From Chitinophagaceae bacterium UBA4411 (lineage in GTDB: Bacteria; Bacteroidota; Bacteroidia; Chitinophagales; Chitinophagaceae): a DNA stretch of 64,000 nt. The stretch covers positions 343,107-407,106 of the forward strand of contig DGQP01000014.1 in assembly GCA_002400415.1 (NCBI GenBank), read 5' to 3'. The notes under the pieces are model-generated. The model saw nothing but the letters and a program-made list of their open reading frames with translations. It did not search any database and was not told where the DNA came from. Shown one piece after another: positions 17,558-25,254 of the stretch (position 1 is the first letter of the stretch; each line of letters begins with the position of its first letter). A program made the translations under genes and the position numbers.

Positions 17558-18421
17558 TTGTTTCAGGACCGAATTGCCTATTGCACAATCGAGACAGCGC
17601 TTCAGACTGCAATAATTATTTTTTAACTCGATCAATGCCTGTGAATCGCAGGCTGTCCTGTTTTCAATGCCCAGTTTTTCAAACCCGGCGGTAACTTTAT
17701 TTTTCTCGGCTGCTGTTTCTTCCAGCCACCGCAGGGCCCTGTCTTTATATTGCTGCCCGTTATGATAATTGCCATATATAAATAATACCGGCGCAATCGT
17801 ATTAATAATAATATTGCCGGTCATTGCAGTTCCAAGTTTCTTTTTCCGGAAAGCGGAGATTTCATCAAACCGGTAATGGTAATGCCAGTAATCATTCGCC
17901 GTTACATCAAAACGGGGCTTTATATCTTTAATTTCAGCAGCTTCCCTGATTTCAGAAAATAAATGAACGGAATGGTGAACCAGCATTGCCAGTTGTGCGA
18001 GCCGGACCGCGGGGAAATTTTCCGGGCGCATCCGCATAGAGAACACCGGCTGACTTATTGGCCGGAGACCATATTTGTTTTTACAGAACTTATATTCATT
18101 CTGTAACATCACCGGGTAATCTTCCTTAAATGTTCCGTTTAATAAACCCGCCTGTCCAAGCAATAAGGCCTCTAACTGGTGAATCTGGTTTTTGTGCCTT
18201 GCAAGAATATTAATGGGTAAAGACCGGGCAACAGCTTCAAATGCGTCAGCATTTACTTTCATTCCGAAATTCCGGGCCAGCAACCACCAGAAAGTAGCCT
18301 CCCAATGATAACTGTTTTGTTGCAGGTAAGTTTCCGCAGTCTTTGCCTTACGCAATAACCTTTCCACCAGCAAACGTTCCTTCCAGCTTTTCCAGGTGAT
18401 ATCCCGGGCGGTATGGATCAT
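17555..18421 (-). CDS. DUF2851 family protein, C-terminal part (separate frame)
   Basis: A 288-residue frame carrying the C-terminal two thirds of a DUF2851 protein (RDITWKSWKERLLVERLLRK, HWEATFWWLLARNFG, MRMRPENFPAVRLAQLA, and the closing cysteine-bearing NNYCSLKRCLDCAIGN). Function of the family is unknown. The first part lies in the frame encoded at 18418-18807; the two overlap by 4 bases (ATGA). Intact relatives are one chain of about 420-430 residues, close to 129 plus 288. A one-base change in an A5 run would fuse them. It could be translated separately by stop-start coupling from the ATG at 18421. Confidence 0.75.
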   Translation of the reverse strand: MIHTARDITWKSWKERLLVERLLRKAKTAETYLQQNSYHWEATFWWLLARNFGMKVNADAFEAVARSLPINILARHKNQIHQLEALLLGQAGLLNGTFKEDYPVMLQNEYKFCKNKYGLRPISQPVFSMRMRPENFPAVRLAQLAMLVHHSVHLFSEIREAAEIKDIKPRFDVTANDYWHYHYRFDEISAFRKKKLGTAMTGNIIINTIAPVLFIYGNYHNGQQYKDRALRWLEETAAEKNKVTAGFEKLGIENRTACDSQALIELKNNYCSLKRCLDCAIGNSVLKQ

Positions 18422-18807
18422 TTTTCACAGGGAATAAAAGAAGAGGAGAGCATAAGTTCTTCATATCGCTGCAGCAACATTCCGGGAACACGGTTTTTTA
18501 ATTCAAGTACAGGGAGTGCATGACCTGTTTCATCATCCTCCCATACCACATGGAGGACGACATTCTTATAATTGGCATCGTCCTGGTGACCATGTTTTTT
18601 CCAGTCAGATGTATTGATATGCAATTCAACAGCACCGGCCCAGGTGGTCGTTCCGATCCTGATTTTTGCATCACTAAAATCAGGGCCCTGGTTAGTATTA
18701 AGCTGGCCGGGAGATAATATTTGCAGTGGTTCACCGGCAGTTGCCGACAATTCGCCTTTATTATAATACTGGAATTGCCAGATATATTGCAGCAATTTCT
18801 CTGTCAT
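18418..18807 (-). CDS. DUF2851 family protein, N-terminal part (separate frame)
   Basis: A 129-residue frame with the DUF2851 N-terminus (EKLLQYIWQFQYYNKGEL, NTNQGPDFSDAKIRIG, AGAVELHINTSDWKKHGH, VVLHVVWEDD). It ends FIPCEK and a TGA that overlaps the ATG of the next frame. In the sequence TGT GAA AAA TGA, a -1 slip or one added A would read on as CEK-MIHTARDITW, exactly the continuation of the family. The break may be a real frameshift, programmed slippage, or a base-calling error in the A run. Confidence 0.75.
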   Translation of the reverse strand: MTEKLLQYIWQFQYYNKGELSATAGEPLQILSPGQLNTNQGPDFSDAKIRIGTTTWAGAVELHINTSDWKKHGHQDDANYKNVVLHVVWEDDETGHALPVLELKNRVPGMLLQRYEELMLSSSFIPCEK

Positions 18808-18856
18808 GGGATAACAGTTTATTGATTGCTACAAACCGGCATAACCTTTCCCTAAG

Positions 18857-19426
18857 TTAAGCATTTAGCTGATGCAAAGCCAGCACCACCCTGCTTACAG
18901 GCAAACCCATAACATTATAAAAATCGCCTTTGACCGACTTAATGCCTACCACGCCGATCCATTCCTGGATGGCGTAAGCGCCGGCCTTATCATATGGCTT
19001 GTATTTATCCACGTAAAATTCAATCTGCTCAACAGACAGGTCATGAAATTCCACTTCTGTAACATCAGCGAAGGCAATTTCAGCATCTCCTTTTCTAAGC
19101 ACCACCCCGGTTATCACCCGGTGCTTCTCTCCTGCCAGGGCCAGGAGCATACTCACAGCATCTTCCCGGTGAACAGGCTTACCAAGAATATGATCATCTC
19201 CCAGCACCACAATCGTATCAGCAGCCAATATAGTTTCCGTTTCGTTTCTCATGCCCTGTACGGCCAACGCTTTATTCCGGGCAATGTAAACCGCCACTTC
19301 TTCTGCTGCAATTCCGGGAGGAAACCGTTCATCCGTTTCTTTCACGTCTATTTCGAAAGGCACTTCTGCCCATTCCAGTAATTGCTTACGCCGCGGCGAT
19401 TGTGAAGCAAGAATTATTTTGTTCAT
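18857..19426 (-). CDS. maf: Maf family nucleoside triphosphate pyrophosphatase
   Basis: A 189-residue cytoplasmic enzyme that hydrolyses non-canonical or excess NTPs, probably dTTP/UTP (YhdE type). The Maf signature ILASQSPRRKQLLEWA opens the chain, ETDERFPPG carries the acidic metal ligands, and AADTIVVLGDDHILGKP and KAGAYAIQ-type (DKAGAYAIQEW) motifs follow. Length is normal. The ATG overlaps the stop of the prenyltransferase gene (ATGA), showing translational coupling. Confidence 0.93.
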   Translation of the reverse strand: MNKIILASQSPRRKQLLEWAEVPFEIDVKETDERFPPGIAAEEVAVYIARNKALAVQGMRNETETILAADTIVVLGDDHILGKPVHREDAVSMLLALAGEKHRVITGVVLRKGDAEIAFADVTEVEFHDLSVEQIEFYVDKYKPYDKAGAYAIQEWIGVVGIKSVKGDFYNVMGLPVSRVVLALHQLNA

Positions 19427-20355
19427 AGGTGAAAATAAAAGAAGATCATGGAGAGTATACCTGTCAGCATTACCAGCTTGGTCCAGTCGCTCAGCCCGTG
19501 AAATTGAGTTGTGGTCTTTGCCTTAAAAAGTTTGTAAAATATATATATTAATGGCACAATGATCAGGATAATACTATAAGCGACCGGCAGCCACCACCTG
19601 AATTGCAATACATACACCTGCACAATGATCAGGATAGTGATGAGTACAACCAGCCAGACCGCCACATATACTTTGCTGGCATTAACACCCCAGACAATCG
19701 GCATGGTGCGGCAACCATATTTTGCATCCCCTTCCATATCTTCCATATCCTTGATTGCTTCCCGGATCAAAGAACTGATAAAAGCAAAACCGGCATACAG
19801 GAACGCAAGCCTGAAAAACTTCTGGTGAGACCCTTCTCCCATCCCGATCGCATCGGCTGCAGATACTTTGGAAAAGAAAACAATGAGAATTGTCCATGCT
19901 GTCAACAGGGAAATTACAAGATTGCCGATCAACAAACTCTTTTTAAAGTTAGTGGAATAGAACCAGAGCAGGGCCACGCAGGCAATATTGGCAAGGATCA
20001 GGTACCATTTTTCAATAAATGGCAGTGCCACCACTGTCAGTATCAAACCGCTTGTACTGAGTATAAAATGCCAGGCAATGGCCCAGCGGCGATGGATCAG
20101 TTTATCCACCACCATTTTTTGCGGCTTGTTTACTTCATCAATATTGATGTCAAAATAATCGTTAATCACATATCCTGCTGCAGCAATAAAAATAGAAGCA
20201 AGCACCAGGACAAAGAACCTGAACAGGTCACCGGCGGAATCCTGCCCTTTATAAAGCACATCATAAATGCAGAAATGAAAAAGCAGTTGTGTCAGCGCAA
20301 TAAAAAAAAGGTTTGGCAGTCGGATCATCTTCAGGAAAGCGGCTGTCAACCTCAT
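19423..20355 (-). CDS. UbiA family prenyltransferase (geranylgeranylglycerol-phosphate synthase-like)
   Basis: A 310-residue membrane protein with about 8-9 helices. It has both aspartate motifs of UbiA enzymes: N65-D-Y-F-D69-x3-D73 (VINDYFDINIDEVNKP) on the first half and REAIKDMEDMEGDAKYG on the second. This branch is usually labelled geranylgeranylglycerol-phosphate geranylgeranyltransferase in Bacteroidota, but the actual acceptor in these bacteria is not established; quinone or polar lipid substrates are alternatives. It lies between KdsC-like phosphatase and Maf, an order I recall as common in the phylum. Confidence 0.85.
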   Translation of the reverse strand: MRLTAAFLKMIRLPNLFFIALTQLLFHFCIYDVLYKGQDSAGDLFRFFVLVLASIFIAAAGYVINDYFDINIDEVNKPQKMVVDKLIHRRWAIAWHFILSTSGLILTVVALPFIEKWYLILANIACVALLWFYSTNFKKSLLIGNLVISLLTAWTILIVFFSKVSAADAIGMGEGSHQKFFRLAFLYAGFAFISSLIREAIKDMEDMEGDAKYGCRTMPIVWGVNASKVYVAVWLVVLITILIIVQVYVLQFRWWLPVAYSIILIIVPLIYIFYKLFKAKTTTQFHGLSDWTKLVMLTGILSMIFFYFHL

Positions 20356-20412
20356 TGAAAAAAATTTGACGAAAGATACGGCAGAACGGTGAAGTAGAAA
20401 ATAAGAGTATTA

Positions 20413-20934
20413 TCAGCGGGAAGCTACATCTGTATGGTATTCCCAATGGTCATTCAGCCTTAAAACTTTTTCTATCACATCCCGTACACAGGCCGCCCCC
20501 CCGTTCAGGTGCGAAATATAACCCGCTGCCTCTTTAATCTCAGCAACTGCATCAGCGGGACAACAGGGTAAACCCACTACTTTCATAGCAGGAAGATCAG
20601 GCAGATCGTCACCCATATAAAGAACTTCCTCCTTCCTGAGTTTGTTTGTTTTGATATACCCCTCGAGAAAAGCTTTTTTATCCAAAACGGACATGCTGAT
20701 ATCCTTTACACCCAGCTTTTCCAGCCTGTCTGCCACCTGCGGCGAATTACCACCCGAGATAATACGTACCCGGTAACCATTTCTGATTGCCATTTGCAGG
20801 GCAAAACCATCTTTGATGTTCATACGGCGGGCCTGTAACCCATTATCAAGCACCAGCACAGTACCGTCTGTCAGCACACCATCCACATCGAAAACAAAAG
20901 TGGTTATCTTTTTGAATAGTTCAAGGACATTCAT
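20413..20934 (-). CDS. kdsC: KdsC-like HAD phosphatase (KDO 8-phosphate phosphatase)
   Basis: A 173-residue C0-type HAD hydrolase without a large cap, as in KdsC. Motif I is FVFDVDGVLTDG with nucleophile D16 and acid D18; motif II is RIISGGNSP; motif III lysine and motif IV YMGDDLPDLPAM are present. It should release phosphate from KDO 8-phosphate in lipopolysaccharide core synthesis. N-acylneuraminate 9-phosphatase-type activity is an alternative. Length is right. Confidence 0.9.
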   Translation of the reverse strand: MNVLELFKKITTFVFDVDGVLTDGTVLVLDNGLQARRMNIKDGFALQMAIRNGYRVRIISGGNSPQVADRLEKLGVKDISMSVLDKKAFLEGYIKTNKLRKEEVLYMGDDLPDLPAMKVVGLPCCPADAVAEIKEAAGYISHLNGGAACVRDVIEKVLRLNDHWEYHTDVASR

Positions 20935-20989
20935 GTTTGCAGGTTGATCAGTTTGTAAGGGTATAATCAGTCAGCTTTTCAGCAGCGGA

Positions 20990-21229
20990 TTACTTCTGAT
21001 TATCCCTCCATTCATATACCCAGGCACTCTGGATCATCTCCAGGTGGCCTTCCGTGCTTTGTTCACGGGTGCCTTCAAAACCGGGTACCTGTAATATCCA
21101 CTCCAGCAGGTCGGTGAAACGAACCCTGTATATTTTTCCTTCATTGAATTCATCGCCAAAACGTTCATAGAGTTTCAAGGCAATGTCTTCATGATCGTTC
21201 CAGTGTATAGGGGGTTCAAAATGACTCAT
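20990..21229 (-). CDS. iscX: Fe-S assembly protein IscX
   Basis: A 79-residue acidic protein. The IscX pattern is clear: PPIHWNDHEDIALKLYERFG, then VRFTDLLEWILQVPGFEG, and the end MIQSAWVYEWRD. IscX binds the cysteine desulfurase IscS and modulates cluster assembly, and may act as an iron sensor. A ferredoxin lies 71 bases upstream on the same strand, matching the fdx-iscX order at the end of proteobacterial isc operons. hscA, hscB, iscS and iscU are not in this window. Confidence 0.92.
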   Translation of the reverse strand: MSHFEPPIHWNDHEDIALKLYERFGDEFNEGKIYRVRFTDLLEWILQVPGFEGTREQSTEGHLEMIQSAWVYEWRDNQK

Positions 21230-21267
21230 AAGAAAAAGATGTCTGAGGTATGATAACAGAGGACGGA

Positions 21268-21295
21268 ATTCAGACTTCTTACTTCTGACCTCTGT
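21268..21295. repeat. Intergenic heptanucleotide repeat
   Basis: Four 7-base units in one phase (ATTCAGA, CTTCTTA, CTTCTGA, CCTCTGT) fill part of the gap between fdx and iscX. The core CTTCnnA pattern recurs in spacers at 30720, 31704 and 31774. Confidence 0.6.
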
Positions 21296-21300
21296 GAAAT

Positions 21301-21636
21301 TTATTCTCCTAAAAATTGTGTCTGATCCGGTAATGTAACTTCTATTTCACCATCCCCGTCACGCAACAGGCACTGGCAACCCAGCCTGGAATTAAGACGG
21401 GGGCTCACGGCCCTGTCAATAAAATCTTCTTCCTTGTCACTGATCGGGTCAATGAATTGTTCTCCTTTTTCCACGTAAACATGACAGGTGCTGCAGGCAC
21501 AAACACCACCGCAGTTATGATGAAGCTCAATATTATTCTTCAGGGCAATTTCCAGGATACTTTCCCAGGGCCCGACGTTCTCAATAACCACCGGCTCCAG
21601 TCCTTTTTCCTCAAAATTGAATTTGATCGTATACAT
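21301..21636 (-). CDS. fdx: 2Fe-2S ferredoxin, adrenodoxin/isc type
   Basis: A 111-residue electron carrier. The cluster ligands are C42-x5-C48-x2-C51 (NCGGVCACSTCHVYV) with the last cysteine in SRLGCQC (C87). An extra cysteine, C46, sits inside the loop, as in Isc ferredoxins. ISDKEEDFIDRA is the acidic recognition helix. Together with IscX downstream this suggests a role in iron-sulfur cluster assembly. A TACTTTTG box precedes the gene. Confidence 0.93.
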   Translation of the reverse strand: MYTIKFNFEEKGLEPVVIENVGPWESILEIALKNNIELHHNCGGVCACSTCHVYVEKGEQFIDPISDKEEDFIDRAVSPRLNSRLGCQCLLRDGDGEIEVTLPDQTQFLGE

Positions 21637-21661
21637 CTGTTCCTTTTTTCGTTTCAGGGGG

Positions 21662-21669
21662 CAAAAGTA
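21662..21669 (-). promoter_or_regulatory. -7 box (TACTTTTG) of fdx-iscX
   Basis: TACTTTTG on the minus strand matches TAnnTTTG and lies 25 bases before the fdx ATG. No good -33 TTG is evident. Confidence 0.5.
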
Positions 21670-21739
21670 TTGTAAAAACGAATAAAAGGTTTACTTGTTC
21701 GGGAAAATGATAACAGGGGGAAAAGCCCGTGCAAGGCAC

Positions 21740-22501
21740 TTATTCAGCCTGTTGTATGCTTTCTGTCAGTAACAGGTAGATTCTTTTTAAAGCAGGATAA
21801 TCATTCAGCAACTCCAGGTGTTTCCCGATCGTTTCATTATCATGGCGTATTGCAGGGCCTGTTTGGGCTTTCTGCGGGGAAATATCTTTAATCCGTAAAG
21901 CCGTTTCCTGAATCAGCGGCAGCAACTGCCTGAAATCAAGTCCTTCCTTTTTGCAATATTCTTCCGCCAGTGTATAAAGATGATTGGTGAAATTGCTGAC
22001 CAGCACAGCGGCAACGTGCAGTTTTAAACGGTCTTCATGGCCGGCTTCAGCCACCTGCTCCTCTGCTATCGAGTGCGCCAGCGATTCCAGTTTTCGTTTG
22101 GTGAAATCATCACTGCCATCAAAAAAAATGGGTACTTCAGGCAAATGATGAGTTTCTTTCCGCAGGCTTTGCAAGGGATAAAAAACACCGAAATGTTCAG
22201 TGATACTCCTTAATACTTCCCGGGGAACAGATGCTGCAGTATGCGCCACCACTTTGCCCGGCAGTTTCAGATCTCCGGCCACATCATCAATAGCGCTATC
22301 TGCAACAGCAATGATATAGACGTCTGCTTTTTTATTAATGAGGGATTTGTAATTCGTGGATTCCGTATCCCATTCATAAGCCAGTTCACTCGCTGCTGAA
22401 GCATTGCGGCTGTATACCTGTAGGATAGCATGACCTGCTGCTTTGAATTTTCTCCCAAGCACTGCCGCCACATTACCCGATCCGATGATTACAATATCCA
22501 T
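21740..22501 (-). CDS. Rossmann-like and DUF2520 domain protein
   Basis: A 253-residue cytoplasmic protein. The N-terminus is a NAD(P)-binding Rossmann fold (IVIIGSGNVAAVLGRKFKAAG) like ProC or F420-dependent reductases; the C-terminal DUF2520 helical domain (about 120-250) contains HVAAVLVSNFTNHLYTLAEE. Members are conserved in Bacteroidota, usually beside KdsC and Maf genes as here, and are thought to be oxidoreductases of unknown substrate. No catalytic residue can be assigned. Confidence 0.85.
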   Translation of the reverse strand: MDIVIIGSGNVAAVLGRKFKAAGHAILQVYSRNASAASELAYEWDTESTNYKSLINKKADVYIIAVADSAIDDVAGDLKLPGKVVAHTAASVPREVLRSITEHFGVFYPLQSLRKETHHLPEVPIFFDGSDDFTKRKLESLAHSIAEEQVAEAGHEDRLKLHVAAVLVSNFTNHLYTLAEEYCKKEGLDFRQLLPLIQETALRIKDISPQKAQTGPAIRHDNETIGKHLELLNDYPALKRIYLLLTESIQQAE

Positions 22502-22572
22502 ATTTCTCCTCTGCTTCTTTCCCCATGAACGGGGCTTTTACAATCAGTAAAGTATCCTGTGTTGCCTTGTCT

Positions 22573-22580
22573 TATTTTTG
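22573..22580 (+). promoter_or_regulatory. -7 box (TATTTTTG) before alpha/beta hydrolase
   Basis: TATTTTTG ends 6 bases before the ATG at 22587, so the transcript would begin within a few bases of the start codon. A -33 match is not obvious. Confidence 0.45.
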
Positions 22581-22586
22581 TATTGC

Positions 22587-23429
22587 ATGAAATTAGCACA
22601 AAAAATCGCTGTCAGCTATTTTAGAACCAAATTCAGCCTGTTAACAGTTGTTTCCAGGGCGAAGGCTGCAGAAAAAGCATTTGCTCTTTTCCGCACACCG
22701 CAACGCCGTAACAAAAAAACTGCACCAAAAATCTTTGAGCAGGCTGAAAAATTATCCTTCAAACTGGATGGCATTACTATTCACGGCTGGCGCTGGAACC
22801 ACCCTGCTGAACGAAAAGTACTCATCATACACGGCTTTGAATCTTCCGCCACCAGTTTTGACCGTTATGTAAAACCGCTGATCAAAAAAGGATACGGTGT
22901 ACTGGCTTTTGATGCCCCTGCCCATGGCAGGAGCGGCAGCAAACAAATAACAGCCCCGTTGTACGCAAAAACAATTACAGAGATCAATAACCGCTATGGG
23001 CCCGTTCAATCCTTTATGGCCCATTCATTTGGCGGGCTCGCTGTAAGCCTTGCCCTGGAAGAAATCCATCATACCAGCGATACCCGTTTGGTATTGATTG
23101 CACCGGCAACCGAAACGACCACGGCTATTACTACTTTTTTCCATTTTCTGAAGCTCGATGATTCCTTGCGGCCCGAATTTGAAAAGATCATTATTAAGGC
23201 GGGCGGCCACCCTTCTTCCTGGTATTCTATCCGCCGGGCCATGAAGCAGATCCGGGCCCGGGTGCTTTGGTTTCATGATGAAGATGATGTAATCACCCCG
23301 TTGGCTGATGCCTTGAAAGTAAAAGAAGAAAACTATCCCAATATACAATTCGTAATTACCAAAGGACTGGGTCACCGCCGGATCTACCGGGATAACAAGG
23401 TATCCAAAGCCATTGTTGATTTTTTATGA
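22587..23429 (+). CDS. Alpha/beta hydrolase
   Basis: A 280-residue cytoplasmic hydrolase of the serine alpha/beta fold. Visible elements are the oxyanion loop strand VLIIHGFESSATSFDRY, DAPAHGRSGS, the nucleophile elbow AHSFGGLA (serine), an acid candidate in WFHDEDDVITP, and the final histidine in KGLGHRRIYRD. Esterase or lysophospholipase activity is likely; substrate is unknown. The ATG at 22587 is chosen over a TTG three codons upstream. Its stop overlaps the start of the SGNH hydrolase by 4 bases, so the pair is cotranscribed and possibly both act on acyl esters. Confidence 0.88.
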   Translation: MKLAQKIAVSYFRTKFSLLTVVSRAKAAEKAFALFRTPQRRNKKTAPKIFEQAEKLSFKLDGITIHGWRWNHPAERKVLIIHGFESSATSFDRYVKPLIKKGYGVLAFDAPAHGRSGSKQITAPLYAKTITEINNRYGPVQSFMAHSFGGLAVSLALEEIHHTSDTRLVLIAPATETTTAITTFFHFLKLDDSLRPEFEKIIIKAGGHPSSWYSIRRAMKQIRARVLWFHDEDDVITPLADALKVKEENYPNIQFVITKGLGHRRIYRDNKVSKAIVDFL

Positions 23430-24121
23430 AATCTGTATTCATGCTGTTTAGTTTTTTTACTATTGCCGGTAGTTTCAGTAACAAACCAAATGCTCCCGAA
23501 ATGGCTGCAAAAAAATATACTTACCTCGCTATCGGTGATTCTTATACCATTGGAGAAAGTGTTCCCCCGGCTGAAAATTTCCCTGGCCAGGCCGTTCAGC
23601 TGCTGCGAAAGGAAAACAATATAACAATTGAAGCCAGGATCATCGCCAAAACCGGCTGGACAACTGATGAACTGGAGGCAGGTATTATAGCCGCTGACAA
23701 AGAAGAAGCATTGCTGCCTTCCTACGATTTCGTTTCCCTGTTAGTTGGCGTCAATAATCAATACCGCGGCCGATCAGTAGAAGAGTACAAACCCGGATTT
23801 GAAGCCCTGCTGAAAAAAGCAATCCGGTTTGCAGGGAATAATGCCGGTCACGTCACCGTACTTTCAATCCCCGATTGGGGAGTAACCCCTTTTGCAGAAG
23901 GGAGAGACCGTCCGCAGATCGCTGCAGAAATTGATGCTTATAATAAAGCTAATAAAGAAATGGCACTGCAATACAAAGCGCATTACATTGATATAACCCC
24001 GTGGACAAGGGAGGCGGCTGCCAATCATTCTTTATTAGCGGCTGATGGTTTACATCCTTCCGGCAGGGAATATAAAAGATGGGCCGTTAGAATAGCGGGC
24101 TGGATCAACGCCTTAATTTAG
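23426..24121 (+). CDS. Exported SGNH/GDSL hydrolase
   Basis: A 231-residue esterase of the SGNH fold. A signal peptide (about 1-16, MLFSFFTIAGSFSN) precedes block I AIGDSYTIGE with the catalytic serine, block II/III glycine and VSLLVGVNNQYRG with the asparagine, and block V DGLHPSGREY with the aspartate-histidine pair. Lysophospholipase/thioesterase or carbohydrate esterase activity is possible. Coupled to the preceding alpha/beta hydrolase by an ATGA overlap. Confidence 0.9.
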   Translation: MKSVFMLFSFFTIAGSFSNKPNAPEMAAKKYTYLAIGDSYTIGESVPPAENFPGQAVQLLRKENNITIEARIIAKTGWTTDELEAGIIAADKEEALLPSYDFVSLLVGVNNQYRGRSVEEYKPGFEALLKKAIRFAGNNAGHVTVLSIPDWGVTPFAEGRDRPQIAAEIDAYNKANKEMALQYKAHYIDITPWTREAAANHSLLAADGLHPSGREYKRWAVRIAGWINALI

Positions 24122-24127
24122 CAGGAT

Positions 24128-24763
24128 TTATTCGTCTTTACACCCGTTATTATAGATCACAAAGACTTTATTCAGGTAAAAACTGTTTTTGCGGATCGCT
24201 CTTCTTATCTCTTTATCCCTCTTATCAATCATTTCCACAGAAGCAGGACAATCTTTCACGTATTCCCTGATATCTTTCTGGTTGGCAATAGCTTCAATGG
24301 GCCCGTTATCGCCCCGTTGCACATAGTGAACACAAACCAGCCGCTGTGATGTCCGCATAGCACCCGTTCTGCTGTTGGTAGTCGTATAGGTTCTCCAGTC
24401 TTCGGTATAATACACATTCAATCTGCCATGGATGATCCGCTTGGCATAATTACTGCTATTGATACGCCCATAATAAGTACCATTGGCAAAGTACCCCTTC
24501 GTCTCCCTGATAGCGAATTTTTCATCGCCCACTTTAATCTGGTCCTTCACCAGCAAACCGGATTTCCAGGTTATCCTGTCTCCAAAAACTTTGGAGCCAT
24601 CATTCAATAACACATAGTTATCGGCACCGGATTCCTCACCGGTTTGAGACCTGCTGAATGCACCGCAATGAATTTTATTGACACTCGAACTGCCGGCTGC
24701 AATCACCAGGAACACAACTGCCGCTGCAAGGCTATACAATGTTTTTCTCTTATTGCTATTCAT
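24128..24763 (-). CDS. Exported hypothetical protein
   Basis: A 211-residue protein with an N-terminal hydrophobic segment (about 8-26) that is either a signal peptide or a membrane anchor. Behind it are beta-type stretches (NYVLLNDGSKVFGDRITWKS, QIKVGDEKFAIRETKGYFANG) resembling small proteins that store a key-value style DGSKV repeat in Bacteroidota, and a basic C-terminal part with four cysteines overall. I do not recognise a family. It is followed 9 bases upstream by a VanZ-like membrane gene on the same strand, so they may be cotranscribed. Confidence 0.65.
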   Translation of the reverse strand: MNSNKRKTLYSLAAAVVFLVIAAGSSSVNKIHCGAFSRSQTGEESGADNYVLLNDGSKVFGDRITWKSGLLVKDQIKVGDEKFAIRETKGYFANGTYYGRINSSNYAKRIIHGRLNVYYTEDWRTYTTTNSRTGAMRTSQRLVCVHYVQRGDNGPIEAIANQKDIREYVKDCPASVEMIDKRDKEIRRAIRKNSFYLNKVFVIYNNGCKDE

Positions 24764-24772
24764 TGTTGTTAT

Positions 24773-25129
24773 TTAAATTATTTGAGTATTCTTTTTGAAA
24801 AACCGGTTTGTCAATAACCCTATACCCATAAAAAGAAAATAGACTACCACATCGGCTGCATCAGCCGTACCGGATAATAACCTGTAGTGCTGCAGGAGTT
24901 CAAAACCGGCAGCCAGCAAAAAGGAAATCAAAACCCACCCAAAATGCAATTGCCGGTCCCAGATGATCAGGATTGCTGACAGGAAAGCATAGGCCCAGAG
25001 CCCGTCGGGCAAATAATTTTTCAGGAGTTGCGGAAGCAGTTCATAACTGCCCGGGAAATAGATAAAATATCCCAGCAGTAAAGGGGAGATTACATTCAGC
25101 AGCAGGTCGGCAGACCGGGTGATTTTCAT
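24773..25129 (-). CDS. Small VanZ-like membrane protein
   Basis: A 118-residue protein with four hydrophobic segments. The third segment and loop read GFELLQHYRLLSGTADAADV, which follows the VanZ-like pattern of a helix with E-x-x-Q followed by a G-T-x-D loop. VanZ-like proteins are poorly understood; one confers low-level teicoplanin resistance. Function here is unknown. Confidence 0.65.
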   Translation of the reverse strand: MKITRSADLLLNVISPLLLGYFIYFPGSYELLPQLLKNYLPDGLWAYAFLSAILIIWDRQLHFGWVLISFLLAAGFELLQHYRLLSGTADAADVVVYFLFMGIGLLTNRFFKKNTQII

Positions 25130-25254
25130 GTTTATATACTGCCTTCAAACTAACGGATAGTTTTACTATTTGGCAAGTTTCCGGGAAAATTAATTATTCT
25201 TGCTCTAATTTGCAGCCGCTGAAAAGCGGTTTTGTATTATAATAAGGAGTCCTT

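Noticed and set aside
19603..20358. 251-codon plus-strand open frame over the prenyltransferase gene
   Set aside because: Antisense shadow of a membrane protein gene; high His/Gln composition is typical of that artefact.
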